33,208 nucleotides of DNA from CAYRZL01 sp964428795 (GCA_964428795.1 CAYRZL010000020.1:1-33208); one strand, 5' to 3'; positions 24,598 through 33,198 are shown, numbered from the stretch's first letter. Translations and numbers: made by a program. The notes: generated from the letters alone by a model not told the origin.

Positions 24598-25978
24598 TTT
24601 ATTTTTGCAGATTGAAGATGTACACGGAAGAGAAATACTGGATTCCAGAGGTAATCCAACGGTTGAGGCAGAGGTTGTGGTAAACAGAGGCGGCGCCCGC
24701 TATGCGGGAAGGGCTTCTGTTCCTTCCGGTGCCAGTACCGGTTCCCATGAGGCTATGGAGTTGAGAGACAAGGAGATGCGTTACCTTGGGAGAGGTGTAA
24801 GAAAAGCGGTACAGCATGTCAATGAAGATTTGCGTCAGGTTTTGGTGGGACGCAATGCATTGGAACAGGTGCAGATTGATGAGCTGATCTGCAGAGCAGA
24901 CGGAACCCCGGATAAGTCGGAGCTTGGAGCAAATGCGACACTTGTAGTTTCCATGGCATGTGCAAAAGCTGCGGCAAATGCGCTGCATATGCCGCTGTTT
25001 CGGTATCTGGGTGGGATCTATACCGCAAAAATGCCAATACCGATGATGAATATTTTAAATGGCGGAAAACATGCTGATAATACGGTGGATTTTCAGGAAT
25101 TTATGATCATGCCTGTGGGTGCGTGCTGCTTTTCGGAGGGGCTGCGCATGGGTACGGAGGTATATCATCACCTGAAGGAAATTCTGAAAAAACGGGGATT
25201 GTCCACGGGAGTTGGAGATGAAGGCGGTTTTGCGCCGGATATTGAGGATGCGAGGGCTGCATTTCTTTTGCTTTCCGAGGCGGTTAAGGCTGCGGGATAT
25301 GAGCCGGGAAAGGATATTGCGTTTGCCATGGATGCGGCAGCCAGCGAGCTGTACTCGAAGGAGTCCGGACAATATATGTTTCCGGGAGAGAGCAAGGCGC
25401 GCTGCGAGGCGTTTAAAAAGGATCTGCACCGGGAGGAGGATGCACAGGTATATACAGAACTGCCGGATACTATGTGCACTCAGATTCAGCGTACTGCCGA
25501 GGAGATGATCGAATATTATGAGCATTTGATGGATGAATTTCCGTTGATCTCGATTGAAGATGGGCTGGATGAGAATGACTGGGAAGGATGGAAGCTGATG
25601 ACAGCAAGGCTTGGCAGCCGGATTCAGTTAGTGGGAGATGATCTGTTTGTCACAAATACAGACCGCCTTGCCAGAGGTATTCAGGAAGGTGTGGCAAATT
25701 CTATTTTGATTAAGGTAAACCAGATCGGAACCCTGACGGAAAGCTTTCGGGCAGTGGTGAAGGCAAAGCAGGCGGGATATACCGCAGTTATCTCTCACCG
25801 ATCCGGCGAAACGGAGGATGCTATGATCGCAGATATTGCGGTGGCGTTAAATACCGGACAGATTAAGACCGGTGCACCCTGCAGGGGAGAGCGGACTGCA
25901 AAATATAACGAGCTGCTTCGGATTCAGGAGATGCTCGATGTGGATGAAACCACTTTTGATTACAGGAAAAAACTCTAA
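24593..25978 (+). CDS. eno: Enolase, form with an extra insertion
   Basis: Enolase dehydrates 2-phosphoglycerate to phosphoenolpyruvate with Mg2+. Recognised parts are REILDSRGNPTVEAEV, SGASTGSHEAMELRD, the GVGDEGGFAPD loop with a catalytic glutamate, ISIEDGLDENDWEGW, LVGDDLFVTN, the catalytic lysine in ILIKVNQIGT, and SHRSGETED. At 461 residues it is about 30 longer than usual; the extra charged residues lie at about 263-300, between SELYSKESGQYMF and the TAEEMIEYYE helix. It uses GAPCRGER where most have GSLSRTER. The AGGAGG before the ATG at 24593 is inside a hairpin. It is apart from gap-pgk-tpiA-gpmI, so it may be a secondary enolase. Confidence 0.93.
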   Translation: MFLFLQIEDVHGREILDSRGNPTVEAEVVVNRGGARYAGRASVPSGASTGSHEAMELRDKEMRYLGRGVRKAVQHVNEDLRQVLVGRNALEQVQIDELICRADGTPDKSELGANATLVVSMACAKAAANALHMPLFRYLGGIYTAKMPIPMMNILNGGKHADNTVDFQEFMIMPVGACCFSEGLRMGTEVYHHLKEILKKRGLSTGVGDEGGFAPDIEDARAAFLLLSEAVKAAGYEPGKDIAFAMDAAASELYSKESGQYMFPGESKARCEAFKKDLHREEDAQVYTELPDTMCTQIQRTAEEMIEYYEHLMDEFPLISIEDGLDENDWEGWKLMTARLGSRIQLVGDDLFVTNTDRLARGIQEGVANSILIKVNQIGTLTESFRAVVKAKQAGYTAVISHRSGETEDAMIADIAVALNTGQIKTGAPCRGERTAKYNELLRIQEMLDVDETTFDYRKKL

Positions 25979-25993
25979 TAAAAGAGAAAATCG

Positions 25994-26002
25994 TGTTATA
26001 AT
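25994..26002 (+). promoter_or_regulatory. Extended -10 promoter of the hydrolase gene
   Basis: TGTTATAAT, a TGn extended -10 with consensus TATAAT (25997-26002), lies in the 77-base gap after enolase, about 54 bases before the start codon. No clear -35. Confidence 0.5.
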
Positions 26003-26055
26003 GAATGCGAGCATTATGCGAAGCATGAATTTAGTGAACAGAGGAAGAGAAACAA

Positions 26056-27039
26056 ATGAATGTTGGAGTTATGATATTTCTTATTATATTGATCCTTTTA
26101 GTGTGCATGATTTTCGGCGTGCTGTATGCTGTCTTTCGAAAGGTATTTTATTGTCCGCCGAATAAACGAAAAGATATTTATGAGCTTCCGGATGGGGAGC
26201 AATACCAGGAACAGCGGGAGTATATGCTCTCGCTGATCCGGGATGTTGCCGCTCAGCCATATGAGTGGGTGAGTATTACATCCAGAGACGGATTAAAGCT
26301 CATGGGAAAATATTATCATAATGCGGATCATGCTCCTGTGGAAATTATGTTTCATGGATATCACGGGGCGGCAGAGCGTGAGTTTTGCGGTCAGTTTCGC
26401 ATTTGCAGAGAACTGGGGCATAATGCACTTCTGGTAGACCAGCGGGCGCACGGTGCTAGTCAGGGAACAGTAACTACGTTTGGTATCAGGGAGAGGTACG
26501 ATTGTCTGGACTGGGTTACATATGTCAGGGAGCGGTTTGGCGCAGATACGAAAATCATGTTGTGCGGTCTTTCTATGGGAGCAACCACGGTAATGATGGC
26601 TTCTGAACTGGATCTGCCGGAAAATGTGATCGGTATAGCGGCAGACTGCGGGTATGATTCGCCCAAAAATATTATATGCAAGGCCGTGGAGGGGATGGGA
26701 TTGCCCACTGCAAAAGTGTATCCTTTTATACGCATAGCGGCCATGCTTTTCGGGCATTTTAATCTGGACGAGAGCAGTGCAATCGAGGCGTTGAAGCATA
26801 CAAAAGTACCGGTTTTGATGATTCACGGTGAGGATGATCGTTTTGTCCCCTGTCAGATGAGCCGGAATTGCTATCAGGTTTGTGCTTCTGAACGAAAATA
26901 TATTCTCACAGTACCGAAGGCAGGTCACGGGATCAGCTACATTTTGGATAAGGACAGTTATGTACATGCAGTAAAGGATTTTTCGGCAGTTTGTCTTGAA
27001 GAAATGAAAAAAAATGAACAAAAACAGTATTTGCATTGA
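26056..27039 (+). CDS. Membrane-anchored alpha/beta hydrolase
   Basis: A 327-residue protein with one N-terminal membrane helix (VMIFLIILILLVCMIFGVL, about residues 5-23) and an alpha/beta hydrolase domain. The catalytic triad is visible: serine in GLSMGA, aspartate in HGEDDRFVP, and histidine in AGHGISY near the end; HGYHGAAERE supplies the oxyanion region. This matches the YqkD/YfhR-like peptidase or esterase group, whose substrates are mostly unknown. GGAAGAG precedes the ATG. Its neighbours, enolase and secG, say little about its role. Confidence 0.88.
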   Translation: MNVGVMIFLIILILLVCMIFGVLYAVFRKVFYCPPNKRKDIYELPDGEQYQEQREYMLSLIRDVAAQPYEWVSITSRDGLKLMGKYYHNADHAPVEIMFHGYHGAAEREFCGQFRICRELGHNALLVDQRAHGASQGTVTTFGIRERYDCLDWVTYVRERFGADTKIMLCGLSMGATTVMMASELDLPENVIGIAADCGYDSPKNIICKAVEGMGLPTAKVYPFIRIAAMLFGHFNLDESSAIEALKHTKVPVLMIHGEDDRFVPCQMSRNCYQVCASERKYILTVPKAGHGISYILDKDSYVHAVKDFSAVCLEEMKKNEQKQYLH

Positions 27040-27047
27040 AAAAATAG

Positions 27048-27076
27048 TTGAAATTGCTTATAGCTTGTGTTAGACT
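27048..27076 (+). promoter_or_regulatory. Promoter of secG
   Basis: TTGAAA (27048-27053), a 17-base spacer and TAGACT (27071-27076) lie about 90 bases before the secG start. Confidence 0.6.
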
Positions 27077-27167
27077 TATTTAAGTTGCCGGGCATGCGAA
27101 AGAAAGTTCCGGTGGAGTTTTTTTCGTTGTGAGATTTTTACGGACGATGTCACAGGAGGTGTGAACG

Positions 27168-27410
27168 GTGGAAGTACTGAGAATTATTTTGTCGATTGCT
27201 CTTATTATTATCAGCATTGCATTAACAGTTATTATTTTGATGCAGGAAGGTAAATCAGCAGGATTGGGAGCTATTGCCGGTGCCGCAGAGACATATTGGG
27301 GCAAGAACAAGGGTCGCTCCATGGAGGGAATGCTGGTAAAGATTACCAGGATTCTGGTAGCAGCATTTTTGATCATTGCAGCAATCATGATGATTGGAAA
27401 ACTTCAGTAG
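27168..27410 (+). CDS. secG: Protein-export membrane protein SecG
   Basis: SecG is the small auxiliary subunit of the SecYEG translocon. The 80-residue protein has the usual two membrane helices (IILSIALIIISIALTVIILM and ILVAAFLIIAAIMMIG) joined by a Gly-rich loop with QEGKSAGLGAIAG and YWGKNKGRSMEG, both typical of the family. The start is the GTG at 27168, with CAGGAGG at 27153-27159. It stands before rnr, smpB and ssrA, the common Firmicute order. Confidence 0.94.
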   Translation: MEVLRIILSIALIIISIALTVIILMQEGKSAGLGAIAGAAETYWGKNKGRSMEGMLVKITRILVAAFLIIAAIMMIGKLQ

Positions 27411-27419
27411 AGAGAGATA

Positions 27420-27449
27420 AAGGCTGTCGCACTGCGGCAGCCTTTTTTT
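27420..27449 (+). terminator. Intrinsic terminator after secG
   Basis: GGCTGTCGC (27422-27430) pairs with GCGGCAGCC (27434-27442), nine pairs with one G-U and a 3-base loop, then seven T. It partly isolates secG from rnr. Confidence 0.9.
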
Positions 27450-27494
27450 ACATTATGAACGCGATATATAGTTGGTAAAAAGGATGAATTTGAG

Positions 27495-29648
27495 ATGACA
27501 GAATTTGAAAAAAGAAAAGAGACAATTTATGGTTTTATCTGTGATGAGCTCTATGTACCGATGAAAGTGAAAGAGATGGCTGTACTGCTGCAAATTCCAA
27601 AGAGCGAAAGGGAGGAGCTGCAGCAAGTATTGGATGCGCTTGTGGCAGATGGAAAAATCGAAATGTCAGTAAAAGGGAAATACAGTAAATCACAACATAA
27701 ATTTGTGACAGGAGTCTTTGAGGCCACAGCAAATGGTTATGGTTTTGTGAGTGCTGCGGATCAGGAAGAGGATATTTTTATTCCGGAGAAAAAGGTACAC
27801 GGAGCTATTCATATGGATCAGGTTCAGGTGTCCGTTCATCCTTCTGCAGGACCACGCCGGGAGGGTGAGATCACAAAGGTGCTTTCGCACGGATTGAAGC
27901 AGATCGTGGGGACTTATGAGGCAAATGAGAACTTTGGTTTTGTGCGCCCGGATAATCCAAAGATCGCGTTTGATATATTTGTGCCCGCAGAGCGTTCCAG
28001 GGGTGCGGTGAACGGACATAAGGTAGTAGTGGAGCTTACTTCTTACGGGAATCAGGCGGGTGATAAGCACAGGGAATACCGCGGCAGAAGTCCAAAGAAA
28101 CCGGAAGGAAAAGTGGTTGAAATCCTTGGGCATATCAATGATCCGGGAACAGATATTATTTCCGTTGTCCGGGCATATGAGCTGCCAACGGAATTTCCGG
28201 AGCGTGTGTTAAATCAGGTGGAGCGTGTGGCAAAACCGGTATCGGCGGCTGATATGGCAGGACGCATGGATCTGAGGGACTGGCAGACGGTGACCATAGA
28301 CGGGGAGGATGCGAAGGATCTGGATGATGCGATCACCATTTGCAGGGCAGATGAGGGATATAAGCTGGGAGTTCATATTGCAGATGTGACCAATTATGTG
28401 CAGGAACACAGTGCGCTGGATGTGGAAGCCCTGAAACGGGGGACCAGCGTATATCTGGTGGACCGTGTCATTCCCATGCTGCCTCACGGATTGTCCAACG
28501 GTATCTGCTCTCTGAACCAGGGAGAGGACAGACTGGCGCTGAGTTGCATCATGACCGTGGATAAAAAAGGTGCAGTGACAGATCATTGCATTGCGGAGAC
28601 GGTGATACGGGTAGACCGCCGCATGAGCTATACCGATGTCAATGCGATAATTACAAAAAAAGATGAGGGAACGATTTCAGAATACAAAGATTTTGTCGAT
28701 ATGTTCTTTTTGATGAAAGAACTGGCAGATATTTTGCGTGGACAGCGCAAAAAAAGAGGATCCATTGATTTTGATTTCCCGGAGAGCAAGATTGTGCTGG
28801 ATGATTCCGGCAGGCCTTTTTCCGTGGCAGCCTATGAGCGGAATGCAGCGAATAAAATCATTGAAGATTTCATGCTGCTGGCAAACGAGACGGTGGCTGA
28901 GGACTATTACTGGCAGGAGATTCCGTTTGTGTATCGTACCCATGAAAAACCGGATACTGACCGGATGCGCAAGCTGGCATCCTTTATCAATAACTTTGGA
29001 TTTAATATGCATCTGGGCAGAGGAGAGGTACATCCTATGGAGGTTCAGAAGCTGCTGGCAAAGATAGAGGATACACCGCATGAGGCTATGATTTCCAGGC
29101 TGGCGCTCCGTTCCATGAAACGTGCAAGATACAGTACGGAATGTGTGGGGCATTTTGGTCTGGCGGCGAAATATTACTGCCATTTTACATCCCCTATCCG
29201 ACGTTACCCGGATTTACAGGTTCACAGGATCATCAAGGAAAATCTGCGGGGCAGGATGAATGATGACAGGAGGGCTCATTATGGTAAGATTCTGCCGGAA
29301 GTGGCACAGCAGACAAGCGAGCTGGAGCGAAGAGCAGATGAGGCAGAGCGGGATGTGGAGAAGATGAAAAAAGCCGAATACATGCAGGCGTTCATCGGAG
29401 AAATATTTACAGGTGTTATTTCTCATATGACAAAATACGGAATGTATGTGGAATTGCCAAATACGGTAGAAGGTATGGTCCGGGTTGCAGATATGGATGA
29501 GGACTATTTTGACTATGTGGAAGCTGATTTTCAGATGGTGGGAGCACGAACCGGAAAAACCTATAAACTGGGGCAGCAGGTGCAGGTTCAGGTGGCTTCT
29601 GTGAATAAGCTTTTAAAAACGATTGATTTTTATTTGATTACAGGTTGA
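27495..29648 (+). CDS. rnr: Ribonuclease R
   Basis: RNase R is a 3'-to-5' processive exoribonuclease that can unwind structured RNA and takes part in degrading messages released by trans-translation. Its 717 residues show an N-terminal winged-helix region (about 1-65), two cold-shock domains (about 68-190), and the RNB catalytic domain with Asp269, Asp275, Asp277 and Asp278 in VTIDGEDAKDLDDAI. SPIRRYPDLQVHR and a C-terminal S1 domain (GVISHMTKYGMYVEL) follow. The lysine-rich tail of the E. coli enzyme is missing, as in other short Firmicute forms. It is followed by smpB, its partner in that pathway. Confidence 0.97.
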   Translation: MTEFEKRKETIYGFICDELYVPMKVKEMAVLLQIPKSEREELQQVLDALVADGKIEMSVKGKYSKSQHKFVTGVFEATANGYGFVSAADQEEDIFIPEKKVHGAIHMDQVQVSVHPSAGPRREGEITKVLSHGLKQIVGTYEANENFGFVRPDNPKIAFDIFVPAERSRGAVNGHKVVVELTSYGNQAGDKHREYRGRSPKKPEGKVVEILGHINDPGTDIISVVRAYELPTEFPERVLNQVERVAKPVSAADMAGRMDLRDWQTVTIDGEDAKDLDDAITICRADEGYKLGVHIADVTNYVQEHSALDVEALKRGTSVYLVDRVIPMLPHGLSNGICSLNQGEDRLALSCIMTVDKKGAVTDHCIAETVIRVDRRMSYTDVNAIITKKDEGTISEYKDFVDMFFLMKELADILRGQRKKRGSIDFDFPESKIVLDDSGRPFSVAAYERNAANKIIEDFMLLANETVAEDYYWQEIPFVYRTHEKPDTDRMRKLASFINNFGFNMHLGRGEVHPMEVQKLLAKIEDTPHEAMISRLALRSMKRARYSTECVGHFGLAAKYYCHFTSPIRRYPDLQVHRIIKENLRGRMNDDRRAHYGKILPEVAQQTSELERRADEAERDVEKMKKAEYMQAFIGEIFTGVISHMTKYGMYVELPNTVEGMVRVADMDEDYFDYVEADFQMVGARTGKTYKLGQQVQVQVASVNKLLKTIDFYLITG

Positions 29649-29705
29649 AAAATGGAGTGATTTTTGGTAAAAAATAGGAGAGTGCTTATATAGAAAGGTA
29701 TCGAC

Positions 29706-30173
29706 ATGGGAAAAGACAGCATAAAACTGATTGCCAACAATAAAAAAGCATGGCATGATTACTTTATCGAAGATAAATATGAAGCGGGTATCAGTCTGGT
29801 GGGTACAGAGGTGAAATCCCTGCGCATGGGCAAGTGCAGCATCAAAGAATCCTTCATTCGGATTGAAAAGGGAGAAGTGATTATATATGGTATGCATATC
29901 AGCCCGTATGAGAAGGGAAATATTTTTAATAAGGATCCTCTGCGTCCGCGCAAGCTGCTCCTTCACAAATATGAGATCAACAAAATTGCAGGAAAGATTT
30001 CAGAAAAAGGATATACGCTGGTGCCTTTGCAGGTTTATTTAAAGGGCAGTCTTGTGAAAGTTGAAATTGCTCTTGCAAAAGGAAAAAAACTGTACGATAA
30101 GCGTCAGGACATTGCGAAAAAAGATCAGCGCAGAGAAACTGAGCGTGAATTCAAGGTTAAAAATTTATATTAG
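29706..30173 (+). CDS. smpB: SsrA-binding protein
   Basis: SmpB binds tmRNA and brings it to stalled ribosomes. The 155-residue length is normal. Seen family regions are NNKKAWHDYFIEDKYEAGISLVGTEVKSLR, the GKCSIKESFIRI strand, HISPYEKGN, RKLLLHKYEI, and the C-terminal tail DKRQDIAKKDQRRETER that enters the ribosomal mRNA channel. AGAAAGG precedes the ATG. ssrA lies about 2.4 kb downstream, with an alpha-galactosidase gene between. Confidence 0.97.
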   Translation: MGKDSIKLIANNKKAWHDYFIEDKYEAGISLVGTEVKSLRMGKCSIKESFIRIEKGEVIIYGMHISPYEKGNIFNKDPLRPRKLLLHKYEINKIAGKISEKGYTLVPLQVYLKGSLVKVEIALAKGKKLYDKRQDIAKKDQRRETEREFKVKNLY

Positions 30174-30186
30174 AGAGGTTTTTACT

Positions 30187-32433
30187 ATGGCAGTTTTATT
30201 TGACGGGAAAACAAATATCATTCAGTTGGATACGTTACATACATCGTATCAGATGAAGGTGGACGAGTACGGGGTGGTACTTCACACTTATTACGGAAAA
30301 AAGGTGCCATTGTGTGATATGTCCTACGGGATTGATTACACAGACCGCGGATTTTGCGGAAATCCCTATGAACTGGAGCGGGATAAAACGTATTCCATGG
30401 ATTGTCTGCCCCGGGAAATGTCAGGGTTTGGAACCGGAGATTACCGCAGTGACAGTATACGTGTAAAATACGCAGATGGCACCAGAGCTATCAGTCTGCG
30501 TTATGTGTCCCACGAAATAACGGACGGAAAATACAGTCTGCCGGGTCTGCCGGCTCTCTATGCAGGGGATACTCCGGCACAGACATTAAAGTTGGTTATG
30601 AAGGATACCGCACATGACTTTTATGTGACGTTGTATTATGGCGTGCTTTCTGATCTGGATATTATTACCCGCACGGTGCAAGTAGAAAATAAAGAGCAGA
30701 ATCCTGTTGTGGTTGAGAAACTGATGAGCGCCTGCATTGATTTTTTCTATGAAATGGATGATATGATGGTATTCCGCGGCAAACATACCATGGAAAGACA
30801 GTTGGACAGACTGCATATCCATCATGGCAGACAGAGTATCGGTAGCAGCCGCGGTTCTTCCTCTCATCAGGCAAATCCGTTTGTGATTTTATGCAACAAG
30901 AATGCCACGGAGACACAGGGAAGTTGCTACGGATTTTCTTTTGCCTACAGTGGCAATTTTATGGCAGAGGTGGAAAAAAACCAGATTCATTCGGTACGTC
31001 TGACCATGGGAATCCACCCGGATATGTTTGAGTGGACGCTGGATGCGGGGGCTGATTTGTTTATGCCGGAGGTGATTATGGCATACAGCCATCATGGATT
31101 TGAAGCATTGTCCCAGATTTATCATAAAGCGCTCCGTGAGCATATGTGCCGCGGAAAGTTTAAGCTGGCGCGTCGCCCGGTGCTGCTGAACAGTTGGGAA
31201 GGATGCTATTTTGATTTTGACGGGGCACATTTGATCAGGATGGCAAAAGCCGCAGCAGAGATGGGAATCGAACTGTTTGTCATGGATGACGGGTGGTTTG
31301 GAAAACGTGATGCGGATGTGTCAGGATTAGGTGACTGGTTCCCAAATGAGAAAAAGCTGGGCTGTACATTGAAGGAGCTTGGCGATGGTATACGTGCAGC
31401 CGGATGTGAATTTGGTATCTGGTTTGAGCCGGAGGCAGTATCTGAGGACAGTGATCTTTACCGGGCGCATCCTGAATGGGCAATTACCATTCCGGGCAGA
31501 AAGCCTACCAGGAGTCGTTTTCAGCTTACACTGGATCTGTCGAGACCGGAAGTGCGTGATTATTTGTATGAGAAGATCAGTGCGGTTTTGGACAGTGCGC
31601 CTATCACTTATGTAAAATGGGATTTTAACTGCAATATCTCTGACTGGCACAGCGGTATTTTGCCGGCAGAGCGGCAGGGCGAGTTTCCTCATCGGTATAT
31701 TTTGGGCCTGTATGATCTTTTGGAGCGTATTACCTCTGCGTATCCGGATGTGTTGTTTGAGGGATGCAGCGGCGGCGGTGGTCGTTATGATGCGGGCATG
31801 CTTTACTATACGCCGCAGATCTGGTGCAGTGATAATACAGATTGCATTGAGCGTATCCGCATTCAGTATGGAACCAGTTTCTGTTATCCGATCAGTACCA
31901 TTGGTTCTCATGTTTCTGCCAGCCCGAATCATCAGACCGGAAGAGAGACACCGTTTGAGAGCCGGGGAACCGTGGCAATGTCAGGAACATTCGGATATGA
32001 GTTGGATCCGCTGCGCATGAGTGCGGAGGAGAAAGCGATGGTGAAAGAACAGATCGCTCATTTTACTTCTTTGTATGAATTGATTCAGCATGGTCATTAT
32101 TACCGGTTGGTTAATCCGTGGAAAGAGCGTGCAGTGGCTGCGTGGGAGTTTGTATCAGGAGATGGCAGCGAGGCACTGCTCTGTGCAGTGCAGAATCGTG
32201 TATACCCGAATCCGAAACCGGAGATCATCCGTATGCGCGGATTGAACAGGGAAGCCGCATATAAAGTGGAGCTTTATCCGAAAAAGGAGCTGGGTCCTGC
32301 GAGAGTGACGACAAGAGAACCGGATTATTCCGGGCGGACTTTTCTGGGCGCAGAGTTGATGGAAATGGGATTGCGGATCCCGTATCCAAGGGTAGAGTAT
32401 GATAGCTGGGAATTTCATATTACACAGGTATAG
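30187..32433 (+). CDS. Alpha-galactosidase, glycoside hydrolase family 36
   Basis: A 748-residue cytoplasmic GH36 enzyme that removes alpha-1,6-galactose from raffinose-type sugars and melibiose. An N-terminal beta-supersandwich (about 1-320) precedes the TIM barrel (NSWEGCYFDFDGAHLI, LFVMDDGWFGKRD). The nucleophile is Asp479 in YVKWDFNCN and the acid/base Asp549 in WCSDNTD, the same spacing as in the Geobacillus GH36 enzymes. There is no signal peptide. The frame is open upstream through the end of smpB, but the ATG at 30187 gives the family N-terminus MAVLFDGKTNI and has GAGAGG 8 bases ahead. It follows smpB by 13 bases, so it is probably read through from smpB. Confidence 0.95.
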   Translation: MAVLFDGKTNIIQLDTLHTSYQMKVDEYGVVLHTYYGKKVPLCDMSYGIDYTDRGFCGNPYELERDKTYSMDCLPREMSGFGTGDYRSDSIRVKYADGTRAISLRYVSHEITDGKYSLPGLPALYAGDTPAQTLKLVMKDTAHDFYVTLYYGVLSDLDIITRTVQVENKEQNPVVVEKLMSACIDFFYEMDDMMVFRGKHTMERQLDRLHIHHGRQSIGSSRGSSSHQANPFVILCNKNATETQGSCYGFSFAYSGNFMAEVEKNQIHSVRLTMGIHPDMFEWTLDAGADLFMPEVIMAYSHHGFEALSQIYHKALREHMCRGKFKLARRPVLLNSWEGCYFDFDGAHLIRMAKAAAEMGIELFVMDDGWFGKRDADVSGLGDWFPNEKKLGCTLKELGDGIRAAGCEFGIWFEPEAVSEDSDLYRAHPEWAITIPGRKPTRSRFQLTLDLSRPEVRDYLYEKISAVLDSAPITYVKWDFNCNISDWHSGILPAERQGEFPHRYILGLYDLLERITSAYPDVLFEGCSGGGGRYDAGMLYYTPQIWCSDNTDCIERIRIQYGTSFCYPISTIGSHVSASPNHQTGRETPFESRGTVAMSGTFGYELDPLRMSAEEKAMVKEQIAHFTSLYELIQHGHYYRLVNPWKERAVAAWEFVSGDGSEALLCAVQNRVYPNPKPEIIRMRGLNREAAYKVELYPKKELGPARVTTREPDYSGRTFLGAELMEMGLRIPYPRVEYDSWEFHITQV

Positions 32434-32488
32434 TGGGTTGTTTATCTGAAAAAACAACAGAGAAAAAATAGAAAAACAGCAAAAAGGG

Positions 32489-32517
32489 TTGACATAATTT
32501 TTAAAAACAGGTATGAT
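32489..32517 (+). promoter_or_regulatory. Promoter of ssrA
   Basis: TTGACA (32489-32494), 17 bases and TATGAT (32512-32517) form a near-consensus promoter, 32 bases before the mature tmRNA 5' end. Confidence 0.85.
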
Positions 32518-32549
32518 AAAGTTCCTCAGCGTTAGACCAAACAACACAA

Positions 32550-32895
32550 GGGGTTGTACTGGTTTCGACGGGGGTTTCGAAGTTGTGGCAGCCATTCGCA
32601 GACCTTGACTGCGTCAACAACAGGGAATTAAATATAAACGCTGATAATAGAAAATTAGCATTTTCTGCCTAGTTGCAGCTGTCTGACTTAGGGTACCTGC
32701 TCCTTAAGACCCAGGCATCGACCTAGCAGGAAACGACATACACAAAGCTTTGCGTGTATGGGCGTAATATGAAGCTACTGAAATCTGAAGCCTGTCATTC
32801 GGCGTCAGATGGAGGGAATGTCAAAGGAATGACTGTAATGGGAGATACTGCAATGAACAGGCTTTCGGACAGGGGTTCGATTCCCCTCAGCTCCA
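32550..32895 (+). ncRNA. ssrA: tmRNA (transfer-messenger RNA)
   Basis: tmRNA frees stalled ribosomes and tags their product for proteolysis. The 5' end GGGGTTGTACTGGTTTCGAC and the 3' T-arm with GGGGTTCGATTCCCC are diagnostic. The acceptor stem GGGGUUG (32550-32556) pairs with CAGCUCC (32888-32894) with G-U pairs, and A32895 is the discriminator. The next bases are CTA, so the 3' CCA is not encoded and must be added after processing. The tag frame is at 32640-32672. The order is the ordinary one-piece form, not permuted. Confidence 0.96.
32640..32672 (+). other. tmRNA proteolysis-tag reading frame
   Basis: From the resume codon GCT the frame reads ADNRKLAFSA then TAG. The start codon is placed by the family pattern (an alanine codon following an A-rich stretch). 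The end, LAFSA, differs from the more usual LAA or VAA. Confidence 0.7.
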
Positions 32896-32902
32896 CTATC
32901 TA

Positions 32903-32958
32903 AAAAATGGCTTAAAATCGTGACTTGATTGTGAAATCAACGGTTTTAAGCCATTTTT
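32903..32958 (+). terminator. Long intrinsic terminator after ssrA
   Basis: AAAAATGGCTTAAAA (32903-32917) pairs perfectly with TTTTAAGCCATTTTT (32944-32958), 15 pairs. A second small stem (TTGATT/AATCAA) lies inside the loop. The A/T arms let it act on both strands. Confidence 0.85.
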
Positions 32959-32988
32959 AATTACTGCTTTTAAGCTGTATTTTCGAAA

Positions 32989-33012
32989 AATCTTGTCAAG
33001 AATCTTGTCATG
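32989..33012 (+). repeat. Tandem 12-bp direct repeat downstream of ssrA
   Basis: AATCTTGTCAAG (32989-33000) is followed directly by AATCTTGTCATG (33001-33012), one mismatch. It lies between the tmRNA terminator and a Ku fragment. It could be a remnant of an integration site near the tmRNA end or a local slip. Confidence 0.6.
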
Positions 33013-33025
33013 AAAAAATGATAGT

Positions 33026-33124
33026 ATGGCGGCAGCATACAAATCTGTAATATCTGTAGGACTATTATATATTCCAGTGGGATTATATAAAACCACAAAA
33101 GATCGATATGTAATTCAACGCTGA
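33026..33124 (+). pseudogene. Decayed N-terminal fragment of a Ku DNA end-joining protein
   Basis: From the ATG at 33026 the frame gives 32 residues beginning MAAAYKSVISVGLLYIPVGLY and then TTKDRYVIQR and a stop. Bacterial Ku proteins start in this manner (basic residue, then ISFGLVYIPV and a T-rich strand). After this the expected next part, usually DI-x-FN, is recognisable only weakly in another frame (GAT ATG TAA TTC AAC at 33105-33119), so a frameshift is likely, and the rest of the roughly 270-residue protein is absent. There is no good ribosome site. I take it as the remnant of a lost ku gene. The fragment is short, so the call rests on one motif. Confidence 0.55.
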
Positions 33125-33149
33125 CAAAGCACCGAAAATAATGTATAAT
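33121..33149 (+). promoter_or_regulatory. Promoter of the gene entering at the right edge
   Basis: CTGACA (33121-33126), 17 bases and a consensus TATAAT (33144-33149). It starts inside the Ku remnant and is followed by about 50 bases of leader. Confidence 0.65.
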
Positions 33150-33198
33150 TGAGACAGTTAAGAAAGGCAAGGAATAACACGAAGTTTGAGGAACGGAT

